NCBI RefSeq assembly: GCF_009870125.1
Contig: NC_046679.1
Span: forward strand, 9,672,001 to 9,736,000
Direction of reading: 5' to 3'
DNA: 64,000 bases
Source of the DNA: Drosophila pseudoobscura
Lineage: Eukaryota; Arthropoda; Insecta; Diptera; Drosophilidae
Below, one piece after another: positions 59,301 through 64,000 of this stretch. The notes under the pieces were generated by a model. The model saw only the letters and a program-made list of their open reading frames with translations, was not told where the DNA came from and did not search any database. Position 1 is the stretch's first letter; every line of letters begins with the position of its first letter. A program made the position numbers and the translations under genes.

Positions 59301-62300
59301 AAATCGTCATTAATAAACCCTCCTAGAAGAGTGACTGGGTGACTGAGTGACTGAATGACTAAAAGTGTGTATGAAGGTGTGCTATTTTTCTGTGGGCGTG
59401 GCAACAATGGCGCTTCGTTAGTGCAGCAGAAGCAGAAGCAGGAACGGCAATCAAAATTCAATTTATTTAGGCACACAATTCGATTTTTATATCTCCACGT
59501 AATTTTGCTTTGATTTTTCTCCTTTCGGGTTTCTTCTTTTCGCATTTCGCATTTCGCATTTTATGGAATTGAAACTTAATTGCAATTTGCTACACAAAGC
59601 AAATATTCAGTGTATGAGCAAACTGGAATGACAGCTAATAAAACTAGCAATTTAATTAATAATTTCGCAAAACTGTAATTACACGGCATAAATTCCGATG
59701 CCAAAAATAGCCAACCAGCTAATTATACAACCTAATTTATTTTATTTGGTACCCAAAAAAAAATAGGCAGACAAAGGCCGCTAGAAAGCTTTGCGAAAAT
59801 ATATTATCGCGGCAGGCTAATGTAATATATACTCAAAACACACACCGATTTCATTGTTGTTCTGGAAAAATTAAATGTAATTTAATAAACCGAAATTGCG
59901 CATCTATGTATCTTGTTTGCTAGCTTTAGCTTCCAGCGTACTAATTTCTGTGCTGTACTGTGCTGTGCAGTGCTGTACTGCGTGTGTGTTTGCTCTAGTA
60001 ATTTGCATTTAATTTCGCTTTATGCAAATTTTAAATTATATTCCACAACAACCAACGATTGGGACTCGTGTGTGGAAGCCCATTTAATTAAATAGACATA
60101 AATGCGAGTTCAGTGCACAATCGCAATCGCTGGCCATGCAAGTGATAAAACCAGCATCAGTCCCAGGGCCCTCGGCCAGATCCCGCCCAGATGCCGCGGA
60201 AGCCGCAGTATTTAAGCGCCGTTTAAGCCCGCTCGACTTGCGGCCCATCATCGACCTGTCAGGGTGCCAGGGGACGGCGACGGTTACGGGGAATGACGAT
60301 GACGATGACGACGACGATGACAGCCGCAGCGCTGCGCAACAGTAGCATGTAATCAACAGTCGAACAAATGGACAGACTCTCGGGGACAGTCAGATATATA
60401 TGTATGTACGAGTATGTCAGGACAGGTCTGAGTCATGGAAGTACTCGACCCCAAAGGCCGCAAGCAGAAACAAACACTTTTTGAGCGGCTGTCAACGAAT
60501 TCAGTTTGCTCTTTCAAGCGAAGAAGCCAAACAAGAAGCCACAAATATCTTTAGGAACTTAATTCAAAATTGAGAATAACAACAATACAAATTATCTTCT
60601 TAGGAATATTTTTCCATAATTCGAAATGGGTTTGGAAAAAGGTTGTTTATTTCTGAATATAGTTTAGTTTTAAGATTTTAAGTCCGATGGCATCATCACT
60701 CCGCGCAACCAGTTGCATTCCAGAGGATGATCCACCAGCCGCCTCTCTGTGCGGGCACACAGACGGACAAATGTTGGATTTTATTTTCCACTTTGTCATA
60801 ATTGTGGAAATGGCAGCGTGCCGTGCCTCTGGGCACACGATGTGGAAGGCGAGTGTTGACAGTTAATGCTGGCAAAGCTGTCAAAGGTCGGGACTCCGGA
60901 GCTCGAGGTCCGGGCCAGTCGACCACGAAATGCAGCAGCAACCGATGCCCAATGCTGATCCGGAGCGTTTTAAAGTTTTCAATTTACGCACATGCTTACG
61001 TTCTGGGGCACCACCATCACGGCGTGCAGCATCACGTAGTGTCGGCAGTTGTCTGCACTCAATGCAAGTGCCACAGTCGGAATGCCTAATTGTGGCATGA
61101 GCACATGCAGCAGCCAGCAGCAGCCAGCAGCCCCGCCCACGCATGCAGGTACGTAAGCTCATTACGCATACGCCGTGTGACAACGGAGCAAACAATGCCA
61201 GCACGAGGATGAAGACAGAAACATCCAGAGCAGCAGCAGCAGCATAACCACATCATAAACGATGGGACCACAGTCGCACGCATGAATTAAGCATTCCGCA
61301 AAAGTAACTGCAGTGCAGCAGCAGCAGCAGCAGCAACTGTAATGCGTGGCAATTGCCAGGGAGTTTTGGCTCGCTGGCAGGCCCGACCAAAACACGTACT
61401 CGCCTCGCCATGCACGTCATGACGTGGTCCTGTCCGGGTCTTGGTTCTGCAACCTGCATCAGTCCCTGCCCCTGCCCCTGCCCCAGTCTCTGGCCCTGTC
61501 CGGGTCATGTTTGCTTACTGCGTTGGCGGTGTCGGTGGCTAACCTTCAGTTGAAGTTCAACAGCGTCGCAGGTGCAGCTGCAGCTGCCTCTGCTGGATGC
61601 TGAATGGTGTCAGCTGAATGCTGGCATCCTTACGATTTATCATGGACAATAAAGCCGAACCACGTATCCACGCAAAGCGCGTGTCGCCGTCTCAGAGGCG
61701 ATCGATTCATGAGCAAATTTATAAGCGCGAATTCTCCTGGCATGTCTAAGCCAATTGAAATTGCATAGAGCGAGTATTTCTTTGGCAATTCAATTGGCAA
61801 TTGTCAATGTTATTTTATTTGCGCGCCTTTCCGTTGCCTATAAATTCTATTCTGGTCAGCAGAAGCAGAAACAGAAACTTCTGCAGCAGCCAGCAGCCAG
61901 CAGCCAGCGCATGGAGTACGTACATTTTTGATACCTCAAAATGAGCTGCACAAGATGCAGAGGAACAGTGCTTATACTCCCCTCTAACTAATGGGCAGCG
62001 CGGCAGGATATACAACAAAAAAAAAGAGCAAGAAACATTCCCCACAAGACTCCCAGGCCGCACTAAATTCAGCCGTAAGGACAGCAGTGGCAGCGGCAAC
62101 AAGGATAATAACTTCATTTCCGTGCCCGGGCAACGTGTTGTCCTGCACGGCAGTGTATTGTCCTGCCAGTGCTTAGCGTCTCGTAATTGTTTTTTATTTC
62201 CTTTTTTACGTCTGGTCTGCCCTGCACTTCTTACCTTAAAAAAACGTGAAATATTCCCGTGCAATTCCGATTTAGTTTTTTGTTAACATTTGTGCAAAAT

Positions 62301-64000
62301 ATTAGTGTGCTTTGCACACTTGCTCCGTTGCCTTGTCTTCCCCTCTGTGGTGGACTTCCGTTTTGTTTTGGTTTCTTCCTTTACCAAATTTTATTTACGC
62401 ATTTTATTCGATTAAAGCCGAACTGCTCTCCCCCAAAATTGCTGGCAAATTTAATTTGACGAGGATATGAAACGGTAGCCTTCGCCTTCCAGTTGAAAGC
62501 AAACCAATGAGGTAACCGATGCTTTGTGGCCCAAGGCACAAAGGGATTTCCTTTACAATTTTTCAATGAATTTAAACAAAACTTTGGGCAGAATACTTCA
62601 TAGTTGTAGTGTCTTGGGCTTACCTGGGAGATAATTTGAGTAGAAATCCGAACCAATCCGTTTCTAGCTGGTTCTCTGATGGATGCAAAAATTATTCAAA
62701 TAATTTCAGGGGCTTATGCATATTTTCCAAACCTAATATTTCCATTTTCACTCCAGGCATCTACGATTATATGGGAAAATACTTGTTCCTACGGTTGTAG
62801 ATGCTGCGTTCGGAGAGCAAATTATGCGAACAACTTTACGGAAGACCTTACAAATTATTTCTGCATTCAATTAAGCGAATCTTTAGAAATTCATGCTAAA
62901 TTCTTGAGATTATGTAAATAAGAAACTCTACAAGAGCACACATACTTGTAAGCACATGCCTGCGAGGATGTGGATGCGGATGTGGGGTCTGGGCGAGAGA
63001 GCACTTGAGCAAATTAACAAAATTTCAATCACACTTCATTAGCAGAGAGAAATTTGAATGGCGGTTGGCTGCATAGGGGGAGATCCAAACAGAACTACAA
63101 TGGTGGCAGAAGAGGCACAGTTGATGGTGGGATGGCTTCTGGGACGACGTGTGTCACAGCGCACCGCACATTTAGCAAATGAAATATTTCAAGTGCGTTG
63201 CGGTAGAACCGAAGACCGGATGCGGCCGAAACCGTTGATGGTGATGCGGAGAATTAGCATTTAAGCTGATGAATACTTAAGCAAACATCCGAGTATGCCC
63301 TGGCAAACAAAAAACTGTTATTTAACTGCTGATTCTTGAATTAACCTTATTTGGATCCTCTGTGCTTCCACCCCCTTTTTAATTACTTGCAACAGATGCA
63401 GACGGCCAAATATTTCCCCAAGACTTGAGCAGTGTTTGGCCAGCCAGGGAGCTATATAAATATTATAGGATGCGGTGAACAGATAAAAACCTCATTCATA
63501 GCTGCATAAATTAAGATTTTTTTGGAACGAGAGGTGCATAAAACACTAAATGCTCTTAAAAATATTGTGCGGTTGCCTGGCCCCGACGATGCTCTACTCC
63601 CATACCATACCGTCCCGTCCCATTGACGGCTGTCAGGAAGCGATGGCGGACGTGGCAGGCGGTGGGGCAGATGCCGCAGGTTGCGGATGTGTGTGCCACG
63701 ACTCCACATATTGCCCATGGCGCCACTAAAATATTATTTCATGGAATTTGCTTAAGGATGCAGCGGCGGCAGCGGCAGCCAAAAAGTTTGCTTATCCTTG
63801 AAAGTTTATTTTGTGCCGGAAATAAACAAAATTGCGCTCGTTTGGATCCAACGAGCCGCACCACCCCATTCCACAGAAACCAAGCTCACATGTGGGGTGC
63901 GCTGCTGCAAATGCATCATCATAATAAGTGGTTACCCGAGAAGAGGGTGGCGTGGCACAGCAAACAGGTGTGGTGTGGTGTGACCGACTTGCTTTATTGG
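56390..64000. other. Noncoding, no gene seen
   Basis: No protein-like frame, RNA gene or transposon was recognised on either strand. It contains CTCTGC-type hexamers (about 57250-57290), G-run DNA near 57100, CAG runs (about 61210-61335), a GATGAC run near 60291-60320, and AT-rich DNA at 59560-59900. Open frames in this stretch overlap simple repeats. Confidence 0.55.

Overview
This is a eukaryotic, insect (Drosophila) window. The coding sequence is interrupted by short GT-AG introns, the intergenic DNA is rich in CA/GT, CT/GA and hexamer simple repeats, there is a Tc1-type transposon, and the main gene belongs to the arthropod Beaten path immunoglobulin family. The abundance of CAG-type and GCCAGA/GGGATT-type hexamer arrays made me think of the obscura group. 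That placement is an impression and was not tested. Most of the 64 kb is noncoding.

Layout. (1) 1-4208: noncoding. (2) 4260-4973, minus: a small intronless gene for a secreted, basic, poly-glycine protein with three Cys-x(10-11)-Cys units; I do not recognise the family. (3) 6960-8663: a complete Tc1/mariner-superfamily transposon. It has a TA target duplication, about 250-bp inverted ends with three direct repeats each, and an intact 339-residue DD34E transposase. (4) 8666-39106: about 30 kb with no supportable gene. (5) 39107-54379, plus: a six-exon Beaten path (Beat) family gene. It has an Inr+DPE core promoter candidate, a 7-kb first intron and a 5.7-kb fourth intron. All five splice junctions keep frame and the joined coding sequence is 1,422 nt (473 residues). 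(6) 55332-56174, minus, tail to tail with the Beat gene: a two-exon gene for a secreted single fibrinogen-domain protein. Its last exon is only found by removing a 60-nt intron, and it restores the end of the domain. A broken fragment of a second fibrinogen domain lies just upstream (56315-56389). (7) 56390-64000: noncoding.

The three host genes are all predicted secreted or cell-surface proteins. Nothing in the sequence says they act together. The Beat gene is flanked and interrupted by large noncoding stretches, which fits a neuronal gene with distributed control elements, but that is inference. No CRISPR array, rRNA, tRNA or confident microRNA was seen. The more unusual items are the intact transposon, the Asn-Gly expansion inside the second Ig domain of the Beat protein, the hidden fibrinogen exon and its relic neighbour, a recurrent ATACTCGTA 9-mer, and a short element with hAT-like ends in Beat intron 1.
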